From positions 183,176-247,175 of the forward strand of contig CAJTXU010000001.1 in assembly GCA_910584125.1 (NCBI GenBank): a stretch of 64,000 bases of DNA, written 5' to 3'. This document shows, one piece after another, positions 51,588 through 59,469 of this stretch; positions within the stretch are counted from its first letter, which is position 1; each line of letters begins with the position of its first letter. Below the pieces are notes generated by a model. The model was not told the DNA's origin. It ran no database searches and worked only from the letters and a program-made list of their open reading frames with translations. This DNA is from an uncultured Muribaculaceae bacterium. GTDB taxonomy: Bacteria; Bacteroidota; Bacteroidia; Bacteroidales; Muribaculaceae. Made by a program: the position numbers and the translations under genes.

Positions 51588-52424
51588 GTGCTCACCGCCT
51601 CGATAGTAGTCCACCGCCCCGACCCCGCCCAGCTCCGCCGCTGCATGGAGTGCGTGCTCGCCTGCCCCGACGTCGCCACACTCTACATCATCGACAACAG
51701 TCCGGCGCCCGCCTGCCCCGATGTCGCCAGCACGCCCCGCGTCGAATACTGCCACGTCGAAAACCGCGGCTTCGGCGCCGGCCACAACGCCGCCATCCGC
51801 GACGCCCTCAAGCTGCGCCCCGACGCCCACCTCGTCCTCAACGCCGACACCTGGTGGGAAGGCGACGTCATAGGCCGCATGGCCCGCTACATGGCCGCCC
51901 ATCCCGACGTCGGCATGATGATGCCAAAAGTCTACTACCCCGACGGCGACCTGCAGCTCACCCCCCGCCGACTCCCCGCACCCTTGGACATGATCGCCAA
52001 GCGATTCCTCCCCCGCAGCATCGCGCGGCGCCGCGTCGACCGATACCTGCTCGCCGACGCCGACCACGACGTCATCATCGACTCCCCCTACCTGCTCGGC
52101 TCCTTCCTGCTCTTCCGCCGCGAGGCCCTCGAAAGCGAAGGGCTCTTCGACGAACGCTTCTTCATGTATCCCGAAGACATCGACATCACCCGCCGCATCC
52201 ACGCCAACTGGCGAACGCTCCACTATCCCGACGTGAGCATCGTGCACTGCCACGCCGCCGCCTCCCGCCGCAACTGGCGAATGCTGCGCATCCACATCGT
52301 CAACATGATCCGCTACTTCAACAAATGGGGCTGGCTGATCGACCCGCAGCGCCGCGACTTCAACCGTCGCCTCGAGGCCGGCCTCCGTCCCGCCCCCCGC
52401 CCCCTCTCCCCCCGCCGAGGCTGA
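51588..52424 (+). CDS. Glycosyltransferase family 2
   Basis: This is 278 residues from GTG 51588 (VLTASIVVHRPDP). There is no ATG upstream in frame inside the repeat module. The GT-A fold has the nucleotide-sugar DXD-like LVLNADTWWEGD and the acceptor-side motif ERFFMYPEDIDITRRIH. The closest type is rhamnosyltransferase-like GT2 (with ENRGFGAGHNAAI). It should add a sugar to a lipid-linked or core oligosaccharide. Two late segments are basic and lack a clear membrane helix. Confidence 0.9.
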   Translation: MLTASIVVHRPDPAQLRRCMECVLACPDVATLYIIDNSPAPACPDVASTPRVEYCHVENRGFGAGHNAAIRDALKLRPDAHLVLNADTWWEGDVIGRMARYMAAHPDVGMMMPKVYYPDGDLQLTPRRLPAPLDMIAKRFLPRSIARRRVDRYLLADADHDVIIDSPYLLGSFLLFRREALESEGLFDERFFMYPEDIDITRRIHANWRTLHYPDVSIVHCHAAASRRNWRMLRIHIVNMIRYFNKWGWLIDPQRRDFNRRLEAGLRPAPRPLSPRRG

Positions 52425-52428
52425 AAGA

Positions 52429-52460
52429 ATTGCCAATATGCCGATTTTTGTGTAATTTTG
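52429..52460 (+). promoter_or_regulatory. Promoter for gmd
   Basis: ATTG (52429-52432), a 20-base spacer and TAATTTTG (52453-52460), a perfect -7 box with one mismatch in the -33 box. Confidence 0.75.
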
Positions 52461-52493
52461 AAAAAAATTTCAAGACATAACGACAGAAAAGAT

Positions 52494-53585
52494 ATGAAGA
52501 CAGCACTCATCACCGGTGTCACCGGTCAGGACGGAAGCTACCTCGCCGAACTCCTCCTCGACAAAGGCTACGACGTCCACGGCGTGATACGCCGCTCGTC
52601 GGTAGACTTCCGCGAACGCATCACCCACCTCGAAGGCCATCCCAACTTCCACCTCCACTACGCCGACCTCGGCGACTCGATGTCGATAATGCAGGTAGTC
52701 GCCAAAGTGCGCCCCGACGAGATGTACAACCTCGCCGCCCAGAGCCACGTCCAGGTCTCGTTCGACTCCCCCGAATTCACCGCCGACGTCGACGCCACCG
52801 GCGTCCTGCGCTGCCTCGAAGCCATACGCCTCTGCGGACTCGCCTCCACCTGCCGCTTCTACCAGGCATCTACCTCAGAACTTTACGGCAAAGTCGAGGA
52901 AGTGCCCCAGAACGAGAACACCCCCTTCCACCCATACTCCCCCTACGCCGTCGCCAAACTCTACGGCTTTTGGATCGTCAAGGAATACCGCGAGGCATAC
53001 GGCATGTACGCCTGCTCCGGCATCCTCTTCAACCACGAGAGCGAACGCCGCGGCGAGACCTTCGTGACGCGCAAGATCACCCTCGCCGCCGCCCGCATCG
53101 CCCAGGGCAAGCAAGACAAGCTCTACCTCGGCAACCTCAGCTCGCTGCGCGACTGGGGCTACGCCAAAGACTACGTTGAATGCATGTGGCTCATCCTGCA
53201 GCAGGACAAGCCCGAAGACTTCGTCATCGCCACCGGCGAACAGCACACCGTGCGCGAATTCTGCCAGCTCGCCTTCCGCCGCGCCGGCATCGAACTGCGC
53301 TGGGAAGGCGAAGGCGCCGACGAGAAAGGCATCGACGCCGCCACCGGCCGCATTCTCATCGAAGTCAGCCCCGACTTCTACCGTCCCACCGACGTCGTCA
53401 ACCTATGGGGCGACCCCACCAAAGCCAAAGGGCGCCTCGGCTGGGACCCCGGCAAGAAGACCTGTTTCGAAGAACTCGTCAACCTCATGGTCGACCACGA
53501 CATGGAGAAAGTCGCCGTAGAACGAGCCGGCGAACACATCTGCACCAACCTCGCCGAATACCTCGAGAAAGGCATCGTTAAATAA
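52494..53585 (+). CDS. gmd: GDP-mannose 4,6-dehydratase
   Basis: This is 363 residues from ATG 52494 (MKTALITGVTGQDGSYLAELLLDKGYDVHG). Motifs include the GxxGxxG NAD(P) site, NLAAQSHVQVSFDSPEFTADVDATGVLR, the catalytic Y-x3-K in PYAVAKLYGFW and ILFNHESERRGETFVTRKIT. It makes GDP-4-keto-6-deoxy-mannose, the precursor of GDP-L-fucose, GDP-rhamnose and GDP-perosamine. The usual partner, GDP-L-fucose synthase (fcl), does not follow; a repeat region does. The GT10 fucosyltransferase 6 kb downstream is a likely consumer. Confidence 0.96.
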   Translation: MKTALITGVTGQDGSYLAELLLDKGYDVHGVIRRSSVDFRERITHLEGHPNFHLHYADLGDSMSIMQVVAKVRPDEMYNLAAQSHVQVSFDSPEFTADVDATGVLRCLEAIRLCGLASTCRFYQASTSELYGKVEEVPQNENTPFHPYSPYAVAKLYGFWIVKEYREAYGMYACSGILFNHESERRGETFVTRKITLAAARIAQGKQDKLYLGNLSSLRDWGYAKDYVECMWLILQQDKPEDFVIATGEQHTVREFCQLAFRRAGIELRWEGEGADEKGIDAATGRILIEVSPDFYRPTDVVNLWGDPTKAKGRLGWDPGKKTCFEELVNLMVDHDMEKVAVERAGEHICTNLAEYLEKGIVK

Positions 53586-53827
53586 GTAAGAAGTAAGAAG
53601 TGGAGAAGTAAGAAGTTAGAAGTAAGAAGTAAGAAGTTAGAAGTTAGAAGTTAGAAGTAAGAAGTAAGAAGTAAGAAGTGGAGAAAACCAGAATGGGTTC
53701 CGTCTCAGGTTGGGTGAGCCGCTGCATTGCAGCGGGTTCCGCAGCCCCCCTGCTCCCCCCTCTCCCCTGCCTCTCCTGAAGTCCCCTCTCCCCCTTCTTC
53801 ACCCTAAAAAACTCTGAAAAATACATA

Positions 53828-53872
53828 AATATGGGCATCCGGGAGGGCGTTTCGCCCTCCCGGATTTCCATA
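53828..53872. terminator. Strong hairpin (TCCGGGAGGGCG stem) downstream of gmd
   Basis: A perfect 12-bp stem with a TTT loop (53838-53849 / 53853-53864) is extended by an outer AATATGG / CCATATT pairing. It is probably the end of the gmd transcript. Confidence 0.7.
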
Positions 53873-53896
53873 TTAAAAAAATTTTGAGTAAATTTG
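53865..53896 (+). promoter_or_regulatory. Promoter-like site ahead of the glycan cluster
   Basis: TTTC (53865-53868), a 20-base spacer and TAAATTTG (53889-53896). If used, it gives a leader of about 370 bases to the gene at 54270. Confidence 0.5.
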
Positions 53897-54057
53897 CACT
53901 CTAAAACGAAGCGCGACAAAACAACGCGCGGGCCGGCGGCACATGAAACGAACGAAGACAACCAGACGCTCCACCCCGCAAACAAAAACGGCGCAACCCC
54001 GCAACTTCCTGACTTGCAACCTATAGCGAAGCCCGGCAGGACTAAAAGCACGTCCCC

Positions 54058-54115
54058 GCATGGAAGGGCGGTCCGTCCCGGCCGCCCCGCGATTCCCCGC
54101 CAAAGACCCCTTGCC
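54058..54115. repeat. 58-bp dispersed repeat (copy 1)
   Basis: Runs from GCATGGAAGGGCGGTCCGTC to CCCCTTGCC. It matches 55652-55709 at 55 of 58 positions by eye and holds an internal GGGCGG/CCGCCC hairpin. Confidence 0.85.
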
Positions 54116-54220
54116 ACAATGATAGATGATTAGGGCCCTCCCCGCGCAAGCCCAAACCCTCCCCGCGCAGCCTCTAATAATTAATAATTAATAATTCATC
54201 ATTAATCATTAGGCCCCACA

Positions 54221-54244
54221 GATTGTTAATAAGCTATAACAATC
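54221..54244. promoter_or_regulatory. 8-bp inverted repeat before the PIN pair, possible operator
   Basis: GATTGTTA / TAACAATC with an 8-base spacer, centred 38 bases upstream of the start at 54270. It could be a self-regulation site or a simple hairpin. Confidence 0.4.
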
Positions 54245-54269
54245 CGCAAAACCCAAAAACTCGTAGAAA

Positions 54270-55052
54270 ATGGAAAATACAGACACAATTCAGATTACCA
54301 TATCTGGAAAGATAGGAAATGTGCCGGTATCGCCCGACAACTACGACATCCGTCAGGCCAAACTCGTGCTTGACTTGATAGAAGACATGCTCTATCCCGG
54401 CAAGAAAGGCAAGCAGCATGCACCCATCACATATTCCATATCCGACGGTTGTGTGGTCAACAAATTCAAGACTTCCATACAGGCCGCCATGGGCTTTCTC
54501 GCGGCCATGACCGTTGTGGCGCAGACCGGTCGTCTCGACACACTTGAACTCCCTGTAGCGGAAGCCCTTGAAAAAATTCAAAAAGACGCCCGTCAGACAG
54601 GTCTGACCTATAATATCGGTTCACCGAACGCCAGCAGCCCCTCTCTGACCATATCCTCGGCCACAGACTTCAAGAGGAGTCCGAAGACTTGGGCCGAGGC
54701 GGAATTCTATCTCTATGGAGAGATAGTGGACGCAGGGGGCAAGACCAAAAGCACCGTGCAGTTGCGCACCAAGGAATATGGGATATTACACATAGAAGCC
54801 GATAAAGAATCGCTTCGGAACATCGAGCACAACATCCTCTACCGCAACTACGAGATTGTGGCGCAAGGGCGTCAGAACATATGGACAGGGGAAATGGACA
54901 AGACGTCGCTCAAGATCATAAGCATGAAAGGCCACAACCCCAGGTATGACGAAGAGCGCCTGAACCGCCTTATAGCCAAGGCCACCCCCGCATGGGCCGG
55001 CGTCGGCGACCCCGCCGTCTGGGTCGCCGACCTCCGAGGCCTTAGCGATTGA
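54270..55052 (+). CDS. Protein of unknown function paired with a PIN nuclease
   Basis: This is a 260-residue soluble protein with no signal or membrane helix. The N-terminus begins with a beta strand (IQITISGKIGNVPVSPDNYDI), then helices (QAKLVLDLIEDMLYPG; FKTSIQAAMGFLAAMTVV). The C-terminal half is beta-rich (AEFYLYGEIVDAGGKTKSTVQLRTKEYGILHIEADKES). I do not recognise the family. It lies 39 bases before a PIN-domain gene in the same direction, so an antitoxin or partner role is possible, although it is much larger than VapB-type antitoxins and shows no AbrB or RHH motif. Composition is AT-richer than the upstream genes. Confidence 0.7.
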   Translation: MENTDTIQITISGKIGNVPVSPDNYDIRQAKLVLDLIEDMLYPGKKGKQHAPITYSISDGCVVNKFKTSIQAAMGFLAAMTVVAQTGRLDTLELPVAEALEKIQKDARQTGLTYNIGSPNASSPSLTISSATDFKRSPKTWAEAEFYLYGEIVDAGGKTKSTVQLRTKEYGILHIEADKESLRNIEHNILYRNYEIVAQGRQNIWTGEMDKTSLKIISMKGHNPRYDEERLNRLIAKATPAWAGVGDPAVWVADLRGLSD

Positions 55053-55091
55053 TACAGCAATTACTTCGACACAATATCCGAACTTGCGCTT

Positions 55092-55580
55092 ATGGATTAT
55101 TCCGTGCTCATAGACACCTGCTTCATGGTGGGATTGCTCAATGCGAACAGCATCCACCACAAAAATGCAAAAGATTACTTCCGGTATTTCCTCGATAACG
55201 ACATCCCGATCTATTTCTCCACAATATCCGTAGCAGAATACTGTATACGAGGAGAATACGACACGATTCCTTTTGAAGATGTTCGTATATTGCCATTCAC
55301 ACTATTCGATGGCAAAGAAACCGGCAGATTCGGACAAATTTTATATAAGGCAAGGCTTGAAGGAATTTTAGACAAAGAGGAAAGGATTGCAATTCCCAAC
55401 GACGCAAAACTCTTCGCACAAGCGTCCATACGACCGGATATAAGATATTTTGTAACCTCGGATGTCAAGGCAAAGAAAAAGATCGACATAATAAGACGCG
55501 ACTGCGGAGCACAGGTTGCACACCTCGACATCAGCACACCTATCAACGTATTCAGCGGCCAACTCGATTTAGAAGATTAG
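55092..55580 (+). CDS. PIN-domain nuclease (VapC-like)
   Basis: This 162-residue protein has the acidic PIN residues D8 (VLIDTCFMVG), E49 (STISVAEY), D104 (IPNDAKLFA) and D124 (FVTSDVKAKKK), spaced as in VapC ribonucleases. A Mg2+-dependent single-strand RNase is the expected activity. The first Met lies just after the unknown 260-residue gene. Together they look like a two-gene toxin-antitoxin or defence pair at the edge of the glycan cluster. The length is slightly above the family norm (about 130-140). Confidence 0.8.
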   Translation: MDYSVLIDTCFMVGLLNANSIHHKNAKDYFRYFLDNDIPIYFSTISVAEYCIRGEYDTIPFEDVRILPFTLFDGKETGRFGQILYKARLEGILDKEERIAIPNDAKLFAQASIRPDIRYFVTSDVKAKKKIDIIRRDCGAQVAHLDISTPINVFSGQLDLED

Positions 55581-55803
55581 AAGATTAGTTGATAGTATGA
55601 TTGGATGATTGGATGATTGGAAGCTTGGAAGCTTGGATGGCGTGCGTCCCAGCATGGAAGGGCGGTCCGTCCCGGGCGCCCAGCGATTCCCCGCCAAAGC
55701 CCCCTTGCCTCATTAGGCACTGCTCGCCGCTTCGACCGAAAAACGGCAGAAAATCTTTTCTCACGTAATTCCAACTTTAAATTCCGACCCAGCAGAGACG
55801 CCT
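55574..55803. repeat. 8-bp repeats and 58-bp dispersed repeat (copy 2) in the spacer
   Basis: GATTGGAT/GCTTGGAA-type 8-bp units (about 55600-55637) are followed by the second copy of the 58-bp repeat (55652-55709). The remainder to 55803 shows no gene or clear promoter. Confidence 0.8.
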
Positions 55804-56862
55804 ATGACTGTAAACATCATTATTCTCATCTTGTTAATCTTTGCTATAATCAAGCAGATAAAGATAGCAAAATTACAGCAAACGGGGGGGGGTATAGACA
55901 AATGTCAGCAGACCAACCAGTTTGATAGAGAAAACACAAATCTATTGAAAGGCATTCTCGCTCTGTTCATCATGTTCCATCATCTCGGGATACACACTGA
56001 TGTTCCGGCTGTGAGCTACATATTCTCCAATTTAGGATACCCCGTCACAGGGATGTTCTTCTTCATGTCTGGTTATGGTGTTGGCATCTCATATCTAAAC
56101 AAAGGCAGGGCATATATTTCCGGGTTCTTACCCAAGAGACTTGGGAAATTATTTCCAATATTTCTGATATTGACTGTCATATACATCGGCATAGCAATAG
56201 TCGTCTACGGCAGGGATATCACGGCGCAAATCCAGTCATTTTTAGAAGGTGAGCCGCCGTTACCAAACTCCTGGTTCATATTCGCAATCATCTATTTCTA
56301 TCTGACATTTTATGTATCATGTCTGATTAGCGACAATCCGAAGCGAGTCGGCTTGCTATTGATGCTGTTCACATGCATTTACATCTATCTCACAAAAGAA
56401 GCATTCGGTTTCAAGACCCATTGGTGGCTGAGCTACACCTGCGCACCAGTCGGATACATTATGTCCGTAAATCCGATAAAAGGCAACTTCAAAAACTTCA
56501 TCTGCATATTGATAGCAATGCAGTTGTTGTTCACCGTGAACGACAAAATGCAATTGCTGTCAACGTCGGAAACATTAAGGCCAATATTCCACGCATTTGA
56601 GGTATTGTTCCGCAGCGTGTGCGTGTTCGCGATAGTGTATAGCCTCGGAATGCCTAAATCAAAATTCCTCGCATTGCTCGGAGGCATCTCATTCGAAATC
56701 TACATGACCCACGGCATCCCAATGGAAATCGGTGTATTCTACCAGATATCCGATGTATGGCTGATATTATCAACCGTCTGCGCGGCAATCGTCCTATCAC
56801 TGACTATCAAACACACAAACAAAATAACAGGCAGACTTTTGCCAAGCTCAGTCAGAGGCTGA
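55804..56862 (+). CDS. Acyltransferase-3 family protein with poly-G tract (phase-variable candidate)
   Basis: This 352-residue integral membrane protein opens with an N-terminal membrane helix (TVNIIILILLIFAIIKQ) and then three glycines encoded by a run of nine G (55884-55892). The AT3 domain follows: LLKGILALFIMFHHLGIH, PVTGMFFFMSGYGVGISYL, KRLGKLFPIFLILTVIY and ISFEIYMTHGIP. The G9 run is in frame, so the gene is intact here. Gain or loss of one G would cut off the catalytic domain. It should acylate a surface sugar. Composition is AT-rich like the rest of the cluster. Confidence 0.85.
   Translation: MTVNIIILILLIFAIIKQIKIAKLQQTGGGIDKCQQTNQFDRENTNLLKGILALFIMFHHLGIHTDVPAVSYIFSNLGYPVTGMFFFMSGYGVGISYLNKGRAYISGFLPKRLGKLFPIFLILTVIYIGIAIVVYGRDITAQIQSFLEGEPPLPNSWFIFAIIYFYLTFYVSCLISDNPKRVGLLLMLFTCIYIYLTKEAFGFKTHWWLSYTCAPVGYIMSVNPIKGNFKNFICILIAMQLLFTVNDKMQLLSTSETLRPIFHAFEVLFRSVCVFAIVYSLGMPKSKFLALLGGISFEIYMTHGIPMEIGVFYQISDVWLILSTVCAAIVLSLTIKHTNKITGRLLPSSVRG
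55884..55892. repeat. Poly-G tract (G9) inside an acyltransferase gene
   Basis: Nine consecutive G after AAAC and before TATAG. It lies between the first membrane helix and the catalytic domain. Confidence 0.95.
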
Positions 56863-56884
56863 AACACGACAAAATACGGCAACA

Positions 56885-57943
56885 ATGGCAACAAAAAACG
56901 CATAGCACATCTTGACCTGTTGAAATGCTTCGCCATCTTCTTGGTGTTGATGGGGCATTGCATCCAATATTTCATCAGCGGCGAATATTATGACAAGGCA
57001 GGATATCGAACCATCTATTCTTTCCATATGCCGCTGTTCATGACTCTCTGCGGATATTTCGCTTGGAGTTCCACAAAACTGACAGTTGCGAAATTCATTA
57101 AGAAAAAATTCTTTCAGTTGATTTTCCCCGCCTTTTTATTTGTCGGCATAGAAACCATTTTCAAAAATTGGAGGGGGGTATAAAAGCGTCTGTTTATCAG
57201 CATTTTGGAGCTTTTGGTTTCTTAAGTGCGCGTTCATCTGCTATTGTCTGTTCTATATAGCGACCCGGCTTAACAGGCTATGGCCAAAGTACAACATTGG
57301 ATTTATTCTGACAATCATCATTTCCCAGTTCGTCGGGATATTTTTGATCGACATGATGTATCCATGTTTTATACTCGGGGCCATAATCCAAAGAAACAAA
57401 GAGGCCATAAGCCGCAATCTTCTTAAATACACGATGATTCCCGGCATTGTGTTTCTGACAATGCTGATTTTCTTCGACGCCTCGTTCTGGAATTACAGTT
57501 ATACGTTCACCCTTGCGATAATCCCGGAAGAGTTAATAACTTCACCGGATTATTGGTGGATTCATTTTTACAAACTGATAATTGGCATATCGGTAACATT
57601 GTTCTTCTTCGGTCTCTTCGAACTGCTATTCGCCAAAAACAACGGCGGCTCAAGACTGATGAATTGGTTATCTATAATTGGACAGTTGACTTTGGGAATC
57701 TATATCCTGCAGTCATACATACTTGAAAATTGGTTGGCTTCCACTCTCAATTTCGATGAGATCAACCCTTATGTTTTCAATCTGATCTACTGTCCCATAA
57801 TAAGCTTGGGAGTGTTGTTGGCATGTGTGATTATAATCAAGGCAACGACATACATTCCCTACGCCTCGAGATTATTGTTCAATTATGAGGGCAGAAGCCC
57901 CAAATTGAGACAGCTTAAATTATGGAACGTGAATCAAGAGTGA
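56885..57943 (+). pseudogene. Acyltransferase-3 gene broken by two homopolymer frameshifts
   Basis: The expected start is ATG 56885 (MATKK...), but a run of six A (56893-56898) puts the frame out: RIAHLDLLKCFAIFLVLMGHCIQYF is read one frame away. This middle frame ends at TAA after a run of six G (57173-57178, ...FKNWRGV-stop). The remainder, GYKSVCLSAFWSFWFLKCAFICYCLF through IIGQLTLGIYILQSYILENW, continues in the original frame to 57943. One extra A and one fewer G would restore a single protein of about 350 residues. The type is the AT3 family with MGHCIQYF and SFHMPLFMTLCGYFAW. It is either switched off, decayed, or affected by sequencing error. It overlaps the flippase gene by 22 bases. 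Confidence 0.75.
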
Positions 57944-59469
57944 AGAAGACGCTGCTTAATGCACGCGTCAATTTACTTTTCTATTTTCTCACTCTCCTAC
58001 TCTCTTTTTTCTCAAGAAAGATATTCCTCGATTGTCTGGGAGCGGACTTCGTCGGCCTGACCGGCACGCTCCAAAACATTCTGGGATATCTCAATCTTGC
58101 AGAACTCGGCATAGGCAGTGCCATAGGCTATCTGCTCTACAAACCGATATTCGACCAGGACCACACCAAAATCAACGAGATAATCACAGTGATGGGATTC
58201 CTCTACCGATGGATAGGAATCCTGATAATCGCTGGCGGCATAATAATCTCCTTCTTCCTTCCTGCGATATTCCCGGGAGATCAGTTCCCTATGAAACTGA
58301 TTTTCTTCGCCTATTTCACCTTTTTAGGGTCATCGCTGATAGGATACTTCATCAACTACAAACAGATACTCCTCGGTGCAGACCAGAAAGAATATGTTGT
58401 AACTGCCTACTATCAGTCCGCCAACATAATCAAGACAATAGTACAGCTTGTACTCGCCTACTACACCCGCAACCTATATCTTTGGGTAGCTATAGAATTC
58501 TCGTTTGGCATCATATACGCATTCATTCTCAACTGGAAGTTAAAGCAAACCTACCCATGGCTTAACACAGAACTTAGCCAAGGCAGAAGACTGCTTAAGC
58601 AATATCCTGACGTTTGGAAGAAAACCGGCCAGCTATTTCTTCACAAGATAGCATATATGGTCACATGTCAATCTTATAATGTCATCATATACGCATTCAC
58701 GAATCTTGCCACGGTTGCCATTTATGGTAACTACACGATGATAATTTCAAAATTGAACACCATGCTGTCAAACTTCTTAGGTGGCATGGGCGCAAGCATA
58801 GGCAACCTCGTTGCAGAAGGTAATCAAGACAAAACTAAAAATATATTCTGGAGAATCAGCGCAATGAAGACATTCATTGGGGGGATATTCTTCTATGGCA
58901 TATACACGTTTTCCAATCCTTTTATATATCTATGGGTCGGTCAGGAATACGTCTTGCCGATATGGATTCTGTTACCATTCTTCTTTAAAACATATTGTGA
59001 TTATACTACGTCAACACTGGGAACGTTTCTATACGCTCACGGATTGTTCTATGATGTCTGGGCTCCGTTTGTAGAGGCTGCAATCTGCGCTGCGGTGTCA
59101 ATTGGATGTGGATATTTTTGGGGATTGTTCGGCGTATTGTTGGGAAGCATGACAAGCAACATCATAATCAACATAGGTTGGAAATCTTATTTTCTTTTCA
59201 AAAAAGGTCTCAGAATCGAACTTGGAAAATTTTACCTGTACCTTTTCAAGTTCATGGCGATCCAAGCGGTCGTGTTGCTATTCATAGAAAGATTTTCCGA
59301 TAAAGTATTGGCCTACTCACAAGAGAACTTTTTCAATCTCTTTGTCGCAATGATTGCAATGGTCCTTTTATATTCGATTATGACAGGAATATTGATTTAC
59401 CTGACAGACAAAGGATTCAGGGAGTTTCTCAAACAGATTACGTCTTATCTTTTGAATAAGAATAGATGA
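57922..59469 (+). CDS. Wzx-like polysaccharide flippase
   Basis: This 515-residue protein has about fourteen hydrophobic segments. It opens with an RxVKKTLLNARVNLLFYFLTLLLSFFSRKIFLDCLGADFVGLTGTLQNILGYLNLAELGIG block typical of the MOP-family flippases in glycan clusters. The family moves undecaprenyl-linked oligosaccharide across the inner membrane. The GT10 gene starts 4 bases before its stop, so translation is coupled. Confidence 0.9.
   Translation: MERESRVKKTLLNARVNLLFYFLTLLLSFFSRKIFLDCLGADFVGLTGTLQNILGYLNLAELGIGSAIGYLLYKPIFDQDHTKINEIITVMGFLYRWIGILIIAGGIIISFFLPAIFPGDQFPMKLIFFAYFTFLGSSLIGYFINYKQILLGADQKEYVVTAYYQSANIIKTIVQLVLAYYTRNLYLWVAIEFSFGIIYAFILNWKLKQTYPWLNTELSQGRRLLKQYPDVWKKTGQLFLHKIAYMVTCQSYNVIIYAFTNLATVAIYGNYTMIISKLNTMLSNFLGGMGASIGNLVAEGNQDKTKNIFWRISAMKTFIGGIFFYGIYTFSNPFIYLWVGQEYVLPIWILLPFFFKTYCDYTTSTLGTFLYAHGLFYDVWAPFVEAAICAAVSIGCGYFWGLFGVLLGSMTSNIIINIGWKSYFLFKKGLRIELGKFYLYLFKFMAIQAVVLLFIERFSDKVLAYSQENFFNLFVAMIAMVLLYSIMTGILIYLTDKGFREFLKQITSYLLNKNR

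Larger units (their letters stand above)
53583..54269. other. Long non-coding region with repeats, hairpins and a promoter-like site
   Basis: The region opens with a 7-bp GTAAGAA/GTTAGAA array (53583-53680). It then has a CCGCTGCA/TGCAGCGG palindrome (53719-53735), a strong hairpin (53838-53864) and a promoter-like box pair (53865-53896). Next come the 58-bp dispersed repeat (54058-54115), a TAATAAT/TCATTAA run (54170-54211) and an inverted repeat (54221-54244). Open frames here are short and of biased composition, so I call no gene. It marks the border between GC-rich and AT-richer DNA. Confidence 0.75.

Noticed and set aside
53644..54117. Minus-strand 157-codon open frame with GLWRGIAGRPGRTALPC
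   Set aside because: It runs through the heptad array, hairpins and the 58-bp repeat; the shared peptide with 55577-55774 only reflects the DNA repeat, and the tail (YFLLLTSNF) is translated AAGTAAG repeat.
53894..54133. Plus-strand 79-codon frame after the promoter-like box
   Set aside because: TTG start at the -7 box itself, biased composition and overlap with the 58-bp repeat; no protein features.
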